20,953 nt of DNA from Bacteroidia bacterium (lineage in GTDB: Bacteria > Bacteroidota > Bacteroidia > Bacteroidales > Azobacteroidaceae). The notes under the pieces are model-generated. The model did no database searches, had not been told where the DNA came from, and saw only the letters and a program-made list of their open reading frames with translations. The translations under genes were made by a program, and so were the position numbers. The number at the start of each line of letters is the position of its first letter. Positions within the stretch are counted from its first letter, which is position 1. The DNA lies in NCBI GenBank assembly GCA_025999255.1, contig BNXB01000021.1, positions 1 through 20,953 on the forward strand, written 5' to 3'. Positions 7,831 to 16,179 of the stretch are shown in pieces.

Positions 7831-7875
7831 CAAACAATCCCAACCAATTTACTATAAATTGATTGGGATTGTTTG
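7831..7875. terminator. Long hairpin terminator after the Gfo/Idh operon
   Basis: The arms 7831-7851 and 7855-7875 form a 21-bp stem with one mismatch and a 3-nt loop. The outer part reads CAAACAATCCCAA on the left and TTGGGATTGTTTG on the right. It lies between the plus-strand Gfo/Idh operon and the converging susD-like gene, so it may stop transcription from both sides. The TCCCAAC/TTGGGA core is shared with the hairpin at 16097-16140. Confidence 0.8.
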
Positions 7876-7948
7876 TTAATTTACTGAATAAGTGTTTTCC
7901 TTAATCTTCAATAGTTTCTTAATCTATTGTAGCTAGTGGTTAGCTGAA

Positions 7949-9565
7949 TTACCAATTGGAATTTTGTCCGAGATTTTTATTGATATCCCTCTCCGACTGT
8001 GGTATAGGCCATAAATAATGTTTTGATTTATCAAAATTACGTGTTTCGATTTTATAATATCCGTTTACCGTATTTGAAAAACTATTACCGATATACATAC
8101 CAAGCGCATCGCTGTTGAGTACATTCTCGGAAATTCTCCAACGCATGATATCTTTCAGGCGTAGTCCTTCAAATGCCAGTTCGCAACGGCGTTCGTTCCG
8201 GATAATATTGATCAGTTCTTCTTTCGTCTTTCCCGAAGGCATATCTAACGCTTCCGGATCGATAAATCCGGCCCGTTGACGAATTTTTCTGATTGTCATA
8301 TTCCAATCGGCGGAAGTCAATGTTCCGGTTTCGGCACAAGCTTCGGCATACATCAGCAATACATCGGCATAGCGGATTACCGGATAATTCAGGCCTGAAC
8401 GTTGAGCTGTAATGAACTGATTATCGTAGAATTTCTTGAAATAATATCCCGATGTGGTTGTGATTACCGACGTTCCGGGTTGCAGGCGGTCATTGCTTTT
8501 ACTGTCCGGAGAGGTCGTTACCTTATGTTGACTACCGTCTGCTTTAATATAGACGCCTCCATCATAACATATCGTTGCCACAAGACGCGGATCCCTGTTT
8601 TTCCATGGATCTGATTCCGAATAACCGGATTTGATTTCCGAGATATTTTTACCATTCAGCATAATATAGCTGTCCACCAATGTTTTGATAGGCACAATAT
8701 TTGCAATTCCGGCTAATGAAGGAGGTAAAAATTGGTAATTTCCAGAATTCTCCCGCATATTTAATGCATATTGTACGCTCAACATTACTTCTTTATTTTT
8801 CTCGTAATTGACAACAAACAATTGGTCGTATTGGGGATGTAGTTCATAGTTGCCGTTTCTGATAATATCTTCCGTGGTGGTCTTAACTTCCGCATAACGT
8901 CCTTCGTTGAGTAAGATACGGGCTTTCAACGCTTCTGCGGCATAATGAGTGATTCTCCCGTAATCGGCGGCAGCCGGATAAGACGAAGGCAGGTACTTGT
9001 TATTCAGGATATCATCAAGTTCTGCAAGGATATTATTGATTATTACATCACGTCCGGCTGGCGACACTTTATTCGCTTCTGCAAATGAAACCGCAGTAGT
9101 TATGTAGGGTACATCCTGGAATTTCGTTACAAGCTCGTGGTAGTGTAGCGCCCTGATGACACGCACCTGGGAAAGGTATAAGTTTTTTAACGAATCGGTC
9201 AACCCCGGAACCCTGTCAATATTGTCGGTCAATTGATTACACACTCTGATTCCTTCATAACGGTATCCCCAGACAGATTCGATATAGGCATCCGCTGTGC
9301 TGTGCGAACCATTTGCGATGGCTTGCGTCTTTCCACTGCTTGCACGCACATAAGCATTATCCGTAGCGCCTTCCATGTAAATTATTTCGTCGGGATTACT
9401 TATCCATTGATAACAGGAATTAACGGTTTCAATCGCCGACACCGAACGATCCCAGTAATTAGCTTCCGTGTCGTAAGTTAACGGTTCCGTATCAAACGAA
9501 ATACAGGAATGTATTATCGAAACAAACAATACAATAATAAATAATTTTAATATATATTTTTTCAT
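7949..9565 (-). CDS. SusD/RagB-family outer-membrane glycan-binding lipoprotein
   Basis: SusD-like proteins sit on the cell surface as a lid over their SusC transporter and help capture oligosaccharides. The 538-residue protein begins with a lipoprotein signal ending SIIHSC, with Cys21 the lipidation site. Typical features follow: SYQ-like CYQWISNPDEI near the N terminus, a long TPR-like helical region (SQVRVIRALHYHELV, AAEALKARILLNEG), and near the C terminus RNERRCELAFEGLRLKDIMRW (about 455-475). The C terminus is PQSERDINKNLGQNSNW, as is usual for the family. It starts 22 nt after the susC-like gene and is the last gene of the sulfatase-susC-susD unit. The ligand cannot be predicted from sequence; the accompanying sulfatase suggests a sulfated glycan. 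Confidence 0.95.
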   Translation of the reverse strand: MKKYILKLFIIVLFVSIIHSCISFDTEPLTYDTEANYWDRSVSAIETVNSCYQWISNPDEIIYMEGATDNAYVRASSGKTQAIANGSHSTADAYIESVWGYRYEGIRVCNQLTDNIDRVPGLTDSLKNLYLSQVRVIRALHYHELVTKFQDVPYITTAVSFAEANKVSPAGRDVIINNILAELDDILNNKYLPSSYPAAADYGRITHYAAEALKARILLNEGRYAEVKTTTEDIIRNGNYELHPQYDQLFVVNYEKNKEVMLSVQYALNMRENSGNYQFLPPSLAGIANIVPIKTLVDSYIMLNGKNISEIKSGYSESDPWKNRDPRLVATICYDGGVYIKADGSQHKVTTSPDSKSNDRLQPGTSVITTTSGYYFKKFYDNQFITAQRSGLNYPVIRYADVLLMYAEACAETGTLTSADWNMTIRKIRQRAGFIDPEALDMPSGKTKEELINIIRNERRCELAFEGLRLKDIMRWRISENVLNSDALGMYIGNSFSNTVNGYYKIETRNFDKSKHYLWPIPQSERDINKNLGQNSNW

Positions 9566-9587
9566 ACGTAAATAATTTGTTTTTTAT

Positions 9588-12581
9588 TTAAAATTCGACA
9601 TTCAAGCCAACAGAATATACACGTGATACAGCATGCATACTAGCGTTATTCTGTGCAATTTCGGGATCCCATCCGCTCCTCATTTTGCTGAACGTAAGCG
9701 CATTTTGCAGGCTTATATAAGCTTTTACTTTCTTCATGGCAACTTTTTGAGTCAGTGATGCCGGTATGGTATATCCCAACTGTATATTTTTGAGACGCAG
9801 GTAAGCGGCATCTTCAATCCAGAAATCAGATTTTTGCGAATTGTTTAACGATTCATTGCCTGTCGTAAGGCGTGGGTATGTTGCATCAAGATTATCCGGA
9901 GTCCACCGGTCGGTATGACATTCCAATACAGGCCCTTCGAAATTATTTGCAAAAGCCTGGGAACCAACTCCGCTGATCCAGACTGATCGCTTCCCTACTC
10001 CTTGCCAGAACATTGAAAATTCGATACCTTTCAAATTCAAGCCATATGAAAAGCCATAGATGTAACGGGGGAACCTGTTACCCAATACAAAACGATCATC
10101 GTCTTCCTTAATAAAACCGTCTTTATTTTTATCTACATAACGGATATCGCCCGGCTTGGGCGCCCTGGCGACTAAACGCGGTCCTTTATCGACTTCTTCC
10201 TGGTTTTGAAAGAAACCATCGGACTTATATCCATAGTACGACCATAGAGGATAGCCTTCCTGAATAATGGTGACAAAATCTCCTCCGCTGATATCCACTC
10301 TTCCTTTATTATTCACCACTTTGTTCCGGCTGTCCGACAGGTTGAGAGCAAAACGGTGATTGACCTGTCCGGTTTTCAGCCGGTATTCCAATGAAGTTTC
10401 CCATCCCCAGGTATTCACGATACCTCCGTTCTGTACCGGCGCTTTTAACCCGTATACTTTTGATATAGGCAGTGTTACCAAAATATCGCGTGTCGTATTG
10501 TTAAAATACTCCATAGTCAGGTTCAGACTGTTATTCAGTAAACCTAAATCCAAAGCAATATTCGCCATTTCGGTGGTTTCCCAGCGGATATCCGGATTAG
10601 AAGATTCAAATACGGCGGTGTTTACCAATTTTTCGCCGAACATGTACGATTGGTTTGCCTTTACCCGTTCTAAGTATTGATATAAATCAATCCTGTTATT
10701 TCCTACAAGTCCCCACGAACCACGTAACTTAACATTCGGCAGGTAATTTTTCAATTCTTCAAAAAAAGTTTCTTCCGAAATGCGCCATGCTGCTGATAAT
10801 GAGGGGAAAATAGCATTCCTGTTTCCTTTAGCAAACTTGGAAGAAATATCGTCCCGGATATTGAATTCAAATAGATAGCGGTCGGCATAATTGTAGTTTA
10901 ATCGTCCGAAAAAAGAATTCATGACAAAGTCTCTTCCTCCGCCGGAATTCGCTACTGCATCGCTTTTCACTTCATCTCCCAGGGCATCGTATTTCATATC
11001 ATCAAATGTGCGGCCGGTATTGAACCAACGGTAAGTTTCCCCTTCATACGAGTATCCTCCCATGATAGAAAAGCGATGTTGTCCTATTGATTTTTCGTAT
11101 GACAACAACAAATTGGTCGTTATATTTTGCGTGCGGTTAAAACCTTCTTTCATTTCATTGACAGCGTCTCCGGAGCCTGACGTGGGATATTTGATGGCTG
11201 GGCTGTTGGTATGCTGTTGATTATTCAGTAGTCTTCCGCCGGCCATTCCTGTTAGTTTTAATCCGTCGAGTAAACTCCATTCGGCAGTGATTGTTCCGGA
11301 TAAATCATCATTTGAATTCTTCACGAACCCGCCTTCCATTAAACGGGCAAGCGCATTGGAATTACTTCCACTGGGAGTCGTCCAATTACCGTTTTCATCT
11401 TTAGCCGGATAAAACGGCGGCATGCGAACGCTTTGCCGGATAATCTGGTCAAGATATTTAACAGGTTCGGTCAGTTCATTGCGTATGTAGGATGTAGTCA
11501 CATTGATTTTCAGGTTTTTGTATAACTGATGGCTCAGATTAACGCGGGTATTATAACGTTTCAATCCGTAATCGGGACCGACAAACATACTTTCCTGATC
11601 AAGGTATCCGCCCGATATAAGATAAGTCGTTTTGTCGTTACCTCCCGTAACCGATAGATTATGTGTCTGCACCGGCGCCGTATGGTAAATCAGATCAAGC
11701 CATTTATAATTAGGACCTCCGTTCCTGTAATAAGCAATATCTTCTTCCGTATATTTCGGCTTATTGCCTGAATTTGCTTGAGCTTCATTGGTTAATTCCG
11801 CAAAAAGCCACGAATCCACGACCTGAGGATAGGCAGTCGGATCCTGCCATCCCATGTTAAACTCGTAACTGATACGTTGCTTATCTTTAGAACCTTTTTT
11901 GGTTGTTATTAAAATAATCCCGTTAGAGGCCCGTGAACCATAAATAGCTGTCGATGCCGCATCTTTCAGTACGGAGATCTGTTCAACATCGCTGATAGCT
12001 ACATTCTGTATATCGCCTTCGATCCCGTCAATCAACACTAACGGATCATTGTTATTCATCGTATTCAATCCACGGATATTGATGCTCGGACGACTTCCGG
12101 GAGCTGAGTTGGTTTGTTGTATGATAAGCCCGGGAGTTGTTCCCTGTAGCGCTTCCGATAGATTAATAACAGGCCGGTCAACCAGTTCCTTGTTATTTAC
12201 ACTGCTTACTGCACCGGTCAGATTGATTTTTTTCTGTGTGCCATAGCCTACAATCACAATTCCTTCCATATCAATAGCTTCCGGTTGGAGGAAGACATCG
12301 ATAGTTGTACGGTTATTTACCGGTATTTCCTGCTTCCTGAACCCGATATAAGATACGACAAGCGTACTCTTTGCATCGGCAATAATAGAGAATTTTCCGT
12401 CCACATCCGTCATCGTAGTATTGGTAGTCCCTTTTACGGTAATTGTAGCGCCTATGGAGGGACTGTCATCTTTTTCATAAACAATACCGCCAATCCGGAT
12501 TGATTGCGCACTCAGCTGTTGCGAAACAAAAGCCGAAAAAAGCATAAAAAGAAAAAATGTAATTTTGATTTTTCGTTCCAT
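9588..12581 (-). CDS. SusC/RagA-family TonB-dependent outer-membrane transporter
   Basis: This is the 22-stranded barrel that imports oligosaccharides across the outer membrane using TonB energy. The start chosen is the ATG at 12581 (997 residues, MERKIKITFFLFMLF..., signal peptide cut near LSAQ, residue 26). An upstream in-frame ATG at 12650 would overlap the sulfatase gene and hide the signal peptide. A carboxypeptidase-regulatory-like domain spans about 28-100, followed by the TonB-box-like MEGIVIVGYG (105-114). The plug domain (about 120-230) contains the SusC signature SINIRGLNTMNNNDPLVLIDG and the ISVLKDAASTAIYGSRAS segment. The barrel runs to the C-terminal YSVGLNVEF. No extra N-terminal extension for sigma/anti-sigma signalling is present. 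It lies 16 nt after the sulfatase gene and 22 nt before the susD-like gene, so the three are almost certainly one operon. Confidence 0.96.
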   Translation of the reverse strand: MERKIKITFFLFMLFSAFVSQQLSAQSIRIGGIVYEKDDSPSIGATITVKGTTNTTMTDVDGKFSIIADAKSTLVVSYIGFRKQEIPVNNRTTIDVFLQPEAIDMEGIVIVGYGTQKKINLTGAVSSVNNKELVDRPVINLSEALQGTTPGLIIQQTNSAPGSRPSINIRGLNTMNNNDPLVLIDGIEGDIQNVAISDVEQISVLKDAASTAIYGSRASNGIILITTKKGSKDKQRISYEFNMGWQDPTAYPQVVDSWLFAELTNEAQANSGNKPKYTEEDIAYYRNGGPNYKWLDLIYHTAPVQTHNLSVTGGNDKTTYLISGGYLDQESMFVGPDYGLKRYNTRVNLSHQLYKNLKINVTTSYIRNELTEPVKYLDQIIRQSVRMPPFYPAKDENGNWTTPSGSNSNALARLMEGGFVKNSNDDLSGTITAEWSLLDGLKLTGMAGGRLLNNQQHTNSPAIKYPTSGSGDAVNEMKEGFNRTQNITTNLLLSYEKSIGQHRFSIMGGYSYEGETYRWFNTGRTFDDMKYDALGDEVKSDAVANSGGGRDFVMNSFFGRLNYNYADRYLFEFNIRDDISSKFAKGNRNAIFPSLSAAWRISEETFFEELKNYLPNVKLRGSWGLVGNNRIDLYQYLERVKANQSYMFGEKLVNTAVFESSNPDIRWETTEMANIALDLGLLNNSLNLTMEYFNNTTRDILVTLPISKVYGLKAPVQNGGIVNTWGWETSLEYRLKTGQVNHRFALNLSDSRNKVVNNKGRVDISGGDFVTIIQEGYPLWSYYGYKSDGFFQNQEEVDKGPRLVARAPKPGDIRYVDKNKDGFIKEDDDRFVLGNRFPRYIYGFSYGLNLKGIEFSMFWQGVGKRSVWISGVGSQAFANNFEGPVLECHTDRWTPDNLDATYPRLTTGNESLNNSQKSDFWIEDAAYLRLKNIQLGYTIPASLTQKVAMKKVKAYISLQNALTFSKMRSGWDPEIAQNNASMHAVSRVYSVGLNVEF

Positions 12582-12597
12582 AAATATTGGATTTAGA

Positions 12598-14130
12598 TTA
12601 ATAATTTTGAATAATATTTTCAATTTGTTTCCATTTACCGGAATCATCATTGCGTTGTTTCATGCCGGGAGTTGACCGGCCGTTGAGTATATAATCCTGC
12701 ATTTTTCTTCTGAGCTTCTCTACAATTACAGGATATTTATTTACAAGATTATCCGTTTCTCCCGGATCTTTTTTTATATCGTACAATTGCATATCGGGCA
12801 ATGTGGCTATAAAATCCTCATCTTTAGGTAACGACGGATAACTCCATCCTCCTGATCCCGGACAGAATATCAGTTTCCAATCGCCTTCCCTGAGTGAAAA
12901 ACTACCGTCGATGGAGTGATGAACAACATCTGTCCGTAATGATTTTCCTTCACCGGTTAGTACCGGCCAGAAGCTATAACTGTCTTCTCCTTCATTATCA
13001 ACAGGCTTATATCCGGTCATTTGGGAAAATGTGGCGTAAAAATCGGTTAATGATATCAGGCTTTTTTCTATCCTGTTGTTATACTTATTTCCCCATGAAA
13101 TAATCAATGGTATGCGGTGTCCGCCATCAAAAATATCCGATTTGGCTCCCCTGTATATGTAACTTGAATGATGTCCCTGTTTTTCCATATCGTCCATTCC
13201 CGCTCCACGATAGCATCCGTTATCACTCGTAAATACGACAATGGTATTTTCGTATTGCCCGCTGACTTTTAATGCGGAAATAATCTTCCGGACAGCATCG
13301 TCAACCATCATTACAAAATCTCCGTAGAGTGAAAGTCCCGATCTTCCCTCGAATTCTTTCGAAGGTAATATCGGAGTGTGGGGAGCAGTCAGCGGCAGGT
13401 AAAGGAAAAACGGTTGGTTATTTCCTTTCTGATTCGTAATATATTCAACAGCCCGCTGTGTAAAATTCGGCAAACAATCTTCAGGTTCAAAATCGGGAGC
13501 CTGCGGGCCTGAGCGAAAAAGCTTCAATCCTTTGTCTTCTTTCGATATACGGTTAGGGACTGCCGTCGGCATATTCTGTTCAACATAAACATAAGGCGGC
13601 ATGTCGAGCGACGAAGCAATACCAAAAAAATAATCAAATCCTCTTGTAACAGGGCCATTGGATATCGGACGGGAATAATCGATTTCGTCACGATTTTCTT
13701 TTTTAGCCCACTCCCAGCCTAAATGCCATTTGCCTATACAGGCTGTAGTATAACCTTCTTTTGAAAGCATCGAAGCTAATGTCGTACGTTCAATAGAGAT
13801 AAGCGGTTCGGAAAAACCATTTAAAACGCCTTGTTTTAAATGGGTGCGAAATGCATACCGGCCTGTCAGAATAGCATAACGTGAGGGTGTACTGACCGAT
13901 GAGTTGGAATGGGCATCAGTGAACCGGATACCGTTTTTACTCATTTGGTCTATTGCCGGTGTTTTTATTTTTGAGTTTTCATTTAAAGCGGATACATCCC
14001 CATATCCCATATCATCTGCAAGGATGAATATGACATTCGGTTTTGTATTTTGAGCGTTGGACTCTGAAACAGGGAACAAAGCGAGACAATTTACTGTCAA
14101 GAGAATTTTAGATGCCGGATGTTTAACCAT
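12598..14130 (-). CDS. Serine-type S1 sulfatase, exported
   Basis: This enzyme removes sulfate esters from a glycan or other substrate. It has 510 residues and a signal peptide ending near SNAQ (residue 27), so it acts in the periplasm or outside the cell. The maturation motif is S-T-P-S-R (80-84). Ser80 must be oxidised to formylglycine, which in anaerobes is done by a radical-SAM anSME enzyme that is not in the window. Metal and active-site elements are present: ILADDMGYGD (36-45), GKWHLG (133-138), TAPHTP (248-253) and FTSDNG (300-305). It is the first gene of the operon and is followed 16 nt later by the susC-like gene, implying that the imported glycan is sulfated. The S1 subfamily and linkage cannot be assigned with confidence. 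Confidence 0.93.
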   Translation of the reverse strand: MVKHPASKILLTVNCLALFPVSESNAQNTKPNVIFILADDMGYGDVSALNENSKIKTPAIDQMSKNGIRFTDAHSNSSVSTPSRYAILTGRYAFRTHLKQGVLNGFSEPLISIERTTLASMLSKEGYTTACIGKWHLGWEWAKKENRDEIDYSRPISNGPVTRGFDYFFGIASSLDMPPYVYVEQNMPTAVPNRISKEDKGLKLFRSGPQAPDFEPEDCLPNFTQRAVEYITNQKGNNQPFFLYLPLTAPHTPILPSKEFEGRSGLSLYGDFVMMVDDAVRKIISALKVSGQYENTIVVFTSDNGCYRGAGMDDMEKQGHHSSYIYRGAKSDIFDGGHRIPLIISWGNKYNNRIEKSLISLTDFYATFSQMTGYKPVDNEGEDSYSFWPVLTGEGKSLRTDVVHHSIDGSFSLREGDWKLIFCPGSGGWSYPSLPKDEDFIATLPDMQLYDIKKDPGETDNLVNKYPVIVEKLRRKMQDYILNGRSTPGMKQRNDDSGKWKQIENIIQNY

Positions 14131-14152
14131 AGTGATGAATTTTATTTTTTTC

Positions 14153-14160
14153 CAAAAGTA
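14153..14160 (-). promoter_or_regulatory. Possible -7 element for the sulfatase-susC-susD operon
   Basis: On the minus strand the sequence is TACTTTTG, matching the Bacteroides -7 consensus TAnnTTTG. It would give a short leader of roughly 15-20 nt before the sulfatase ATG at 14130. I found no TTTG at the expected -33 position, which could mean that the promoter depends on an activator. Confidence 0.4.
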
Positions 14161-14233
14161 TGGATTATTCTAATCGTATTTGTGAATATAAAAGTGATGT
14201 AGTAAGATATGATATATTTATGGTCGTATTGTA

Positions 14234-14264
14234 TTTGTTATTAGGGATTTAGTTTTTACCTTTG
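14234..14264 (+). promoter_or_regulatory. Bacteroides-type promoter for the DUF6377-type regulator
   Basis: TTTG (14234-14237) is followed after 19 nt by TACCTTTG (14257-14264), an exact match to the Bacteroidetes housekeeping consensus (TTTG, 19-21 nt, TAnnTTTG). Transcription would start near 14270 and leave a leader of about 165 nt before the ATG at 14436, long enough for regulatory structure, though none was obvious. Confidence 0.6.
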
Positions 14265-14435
14265 TAATAAAAAAGTAGTAGTGCGGAGAGAAAAATATTT
14301 TTTGAGACATAACCATTTATAACAATACGAGACGAATAAGCAAATGTAATTTTAAAATATTTATGAATAAAGTTCGGATGATTCAGATTGTTTGATTATC
14401 TTTATTGAAAAAATACCTTATAAAAAATACCGATC

Positions 14436-16085
14436 ATGAAAGCGATAGTCCTTTTCATTGTTCTGCTTTTCGCAATGAGTTTTGATTGTATATCAAACAC
14501 CCGGTTGGATTCATTATTTAAAGTATTGGACAGAACCATTGAAAATAAACCTCTGTACTCGGAGGTGAAGGAAAAACGCATTGATAGCTTAAAGCTTAAA
14601 TTAAATAATCCACTCATGCCGGCAGATGAAAAAATATCCGTTGCTAAAAATCTATGTATGGAATATAATGTATATCGTACCGATTCGGCTCTTTTCTATT
14701 CCACCCTGATGGAATTATATGCTCAGCAGGCCGGAGACAGGGAAGGTTATACCGATTCGGAATTATTCCGGTCGCGGATATTCCGGACAATGGGATTGCT
14801 TAAAGAATCATCGGAGGTATTGGATAAAATTGATACTTTGAATTTGCCGCACGAATTAAAAACGACGTATTTATATACAAAGTTATCGGTTTACAATGCG
14901 CTCAGGGATTTTTCGAAAAACAATGAAGATAAGGAAATTTACGAAAATATGGCAAAATCATTACGGATTATCCTCCTGAAAGACGAAAATCTGTTACCCA
15001 TCAATCATATTTATGTAAAAGCAGAACAGCTTATTATAGATAAGCAATACGATGAAGCTTTGAGCGAATTATTAGAGGTTTACGGTTCGATGAATCCTGA
15101 AAAACGGGAAGCCGGTATTCTGGCATACTCAATTGCTATTATTTATAAAGCAAAAAGAAATTTCGACATGGAACTGGAATATTTTGCCCGATCGGCGATA
15201 GCAGATTTGAAAAATGGAATTAAAGAATATGTTTCGTTGAGGCGACTTGCCTCATTGTTGTTTGAATATGGGGATATTGACCGGGCATACAATTATATGA
15301 AATGTTCCATGGAGGACGCCATTTTTTGTAATGCCAGATTACGGACACTTGAAGCATCCGAAATGTTTCTTATTATTGATAAATCTTATCAGAAAAAAGA
15401 AAAGCAGCAACACCGGATGGTTGTCATTTTCCTAGTGATTACATTGGGACTGTCTATTTCCATTTTTATGGCTTTGATTCATATTCGTAAGCAAAACAAG
15501 CGGCTTTCAGCAGCGAAAGACCAGTTGTCGGCATCCAATAATTCATTGAGGGAAACCAATAAAATCCTGTCGGACGCCAACACGATTAAAGTAGAATATA
15601 TAGGACTTTATATCGAACATTTTTCAAATTATCTCTCTAAGATTAACAGCTACAAAATGAAAGCTCAGAAAATAGCAAAAACGAGCGGAATAGAGGCAAT
15701 GGTATCATTCATGGAGTCATCATTAAATTCAAAGGAAGATCTGAAAGAGTTTTATCATAATTTCGATTCTACGGTCTTAAAACTTTTCCCTGATTTCATT
15801 GCAAAATTCAATTCATTACTTATTGAAGGCGAAAAAATTGTTCCCAAACCCGGAGAAGGACTCACTCCCGAATTGAGAATATTCGCTCTCATTCGTCTGG
15901 GTATTACAGATAGTATTAAGATTGCCCATTTCCTTCGTTATTCCGTTTCGACTATTTATAATTACAGAACAAAAATGCGAAACAAAGCGACCGGAGACAG
16001 GGATGATTTCGAAAATAAAGTTATGATGATCGATATTGATAAGCAATCTATTGATTCTGATATATTAAAAAAGGATATACTTTAG
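14436..16085 (+). CDS. DUF6377-type membrane-bound transcriptional regulator with TPR-like repeats
   Basis: This is a one-protein sensor-regulator of a kind common in Bacteroidetes. It has 549 residues: a signal or anchor helix at about 1-20 (MKAIVLFIVLLFAMSF), a helical, TPR-like periplasmic region (about 22-320, e.g. YDEALSELLEVYGSMNPEKR), a transmembrane helix at about 327-348, a coiled coil at about 350-385, and a cytoplasmic C-terminal region with the DUF6377-like pattern EYIGLYIEHFSNYLSKI and ELRIFALIRLGITDS. The helix-turn-helix-like IAHFLRYSVSTIYNYRTKMR lies at about 495-515. It has no histidine kinase or receiver domain, so it is neither an HTCS nor a SusR-type protein. It is divergent from the sulfatase-susC-susD operon across 305 bp, which suggests that it controls that operon, probably sensing a breakdown product in the periplasm. 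The ligand is unknown. Confidence 0.82.
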   Translation: MKAIVLFIVLLFAMSFDCISNTRLDSLFKVLDRTIENKPLYSEVKEKRIDSLKLKLNNPLMPADEKISVAKNLCMEYNVYRTDSALFYSTLMELYAQQAGDREGYTDSELFRSRIFRTMGLLKESSEVLDKIDTLNLPHELKTTYLYTKLSVYNALRDFSKNNEDKEIYENMAKSLRIILLKDENLLPINHIYVKAEQLIIDKQYDEALSELLEVYGSMNPEKREAGILAYSIAIIYKAKRNFDMELEYFARSAIADLKNGIKEYVSLRRLASLLFEYGDIDRAYNYMKCSMEDAIFCNARLRTLEASEMFLIIDKSYQKKEKQQHRMVVIFLVITLGLSISIFMALIHIRKQNKRLSAAKDQLSASNNSLRETNKILSDANTIKVEYIGLYIEHFSNYLSKINSYKMKAQKIAKTSGIEAMVSFMESSLNSKEDLKEFYHNFDSTVLKLFPDFIAKFNSLLIEGEKIVPKPGEGLTPELRIFALIRLGITDSIKIAHFLRYSVSTIYNYRTKMRNKATGDRDDFENKVMMIDIDKQSIDSDILKKDIL

Positions 16086-16096
16086 GCTATTAACAT

Positions 16097-16140
16097 AAAA
16101 AATCCCAACTAATTCAGAAATGAATCGGTTGGGATTTTTT
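16097..16140. terminator. Bidirectional terminator between the regulator and xylE
   Basis: Two 20-nt arms (16097-16116 and 16121-16140) pair around a GAAA tetraloop with two non-Watson-Crick positions. The outer part reads AAAAAATCCCAAC on the left and GTTGGGATTTTTT on the right. The A-run and T-run on opposite sides let it work in both directions, which suits the two converging genes. The TCCCAAC core resembles that of the hairpin at 7831-7875. Confidence 0.87.
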
Positions 16141-16179
16141 TTCATTTACCGGACAGCTTTCTTAGGCCATAGGCCTTAT

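Larger units (their letters stand above)
14131..14435. promoter_or_regulatory. Divergent regulatory region between the PUL and its regulator
   Basis: These 305 bp hold no supported gene. They separate the minus-strand sulfatase-susC-susD operon from the plus-strand DUF6377-type regulator. A good plus-strand promoter is at 14234-14264 and a weaker minus-strand -7 element at 14153-14160, both listed separately. The heptamer TCGTATT occurs at 14174-14180 and 14224-14230, exactly 50 bp apart, between the two promoters. The decamer AAAAAATACC occurs at 14408-14417 and 14422-14431, just before the regulator's start codon. Whether either repeat binds a protein is unknown. Confidence 0.6.

Noticed and set aside
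14362..14394. Ten-codon frame (MNKVRMIQIV) in the leader of the DUF6377-type regulator
   Set aside because: Too short, with no conserved feature or link to a regulatory hairpin; likely chance in AT-rich DNA.
14436..16085. Hybrid two-component system (HTCS) or SusR-type regulator
   Set aside because: No beta-propeller, histidine kinase, receiver or AraC domain is present; the TPR-like region and single helix fit the DUF6377 type.
16164..16176. Small hairpin AGGCC-ATA-GGCCT just beyond the xylE stop
   Set aside because: Only a 5-bp stem without a T-run; the strong hairpin at 16097-16140 is the better terminator.
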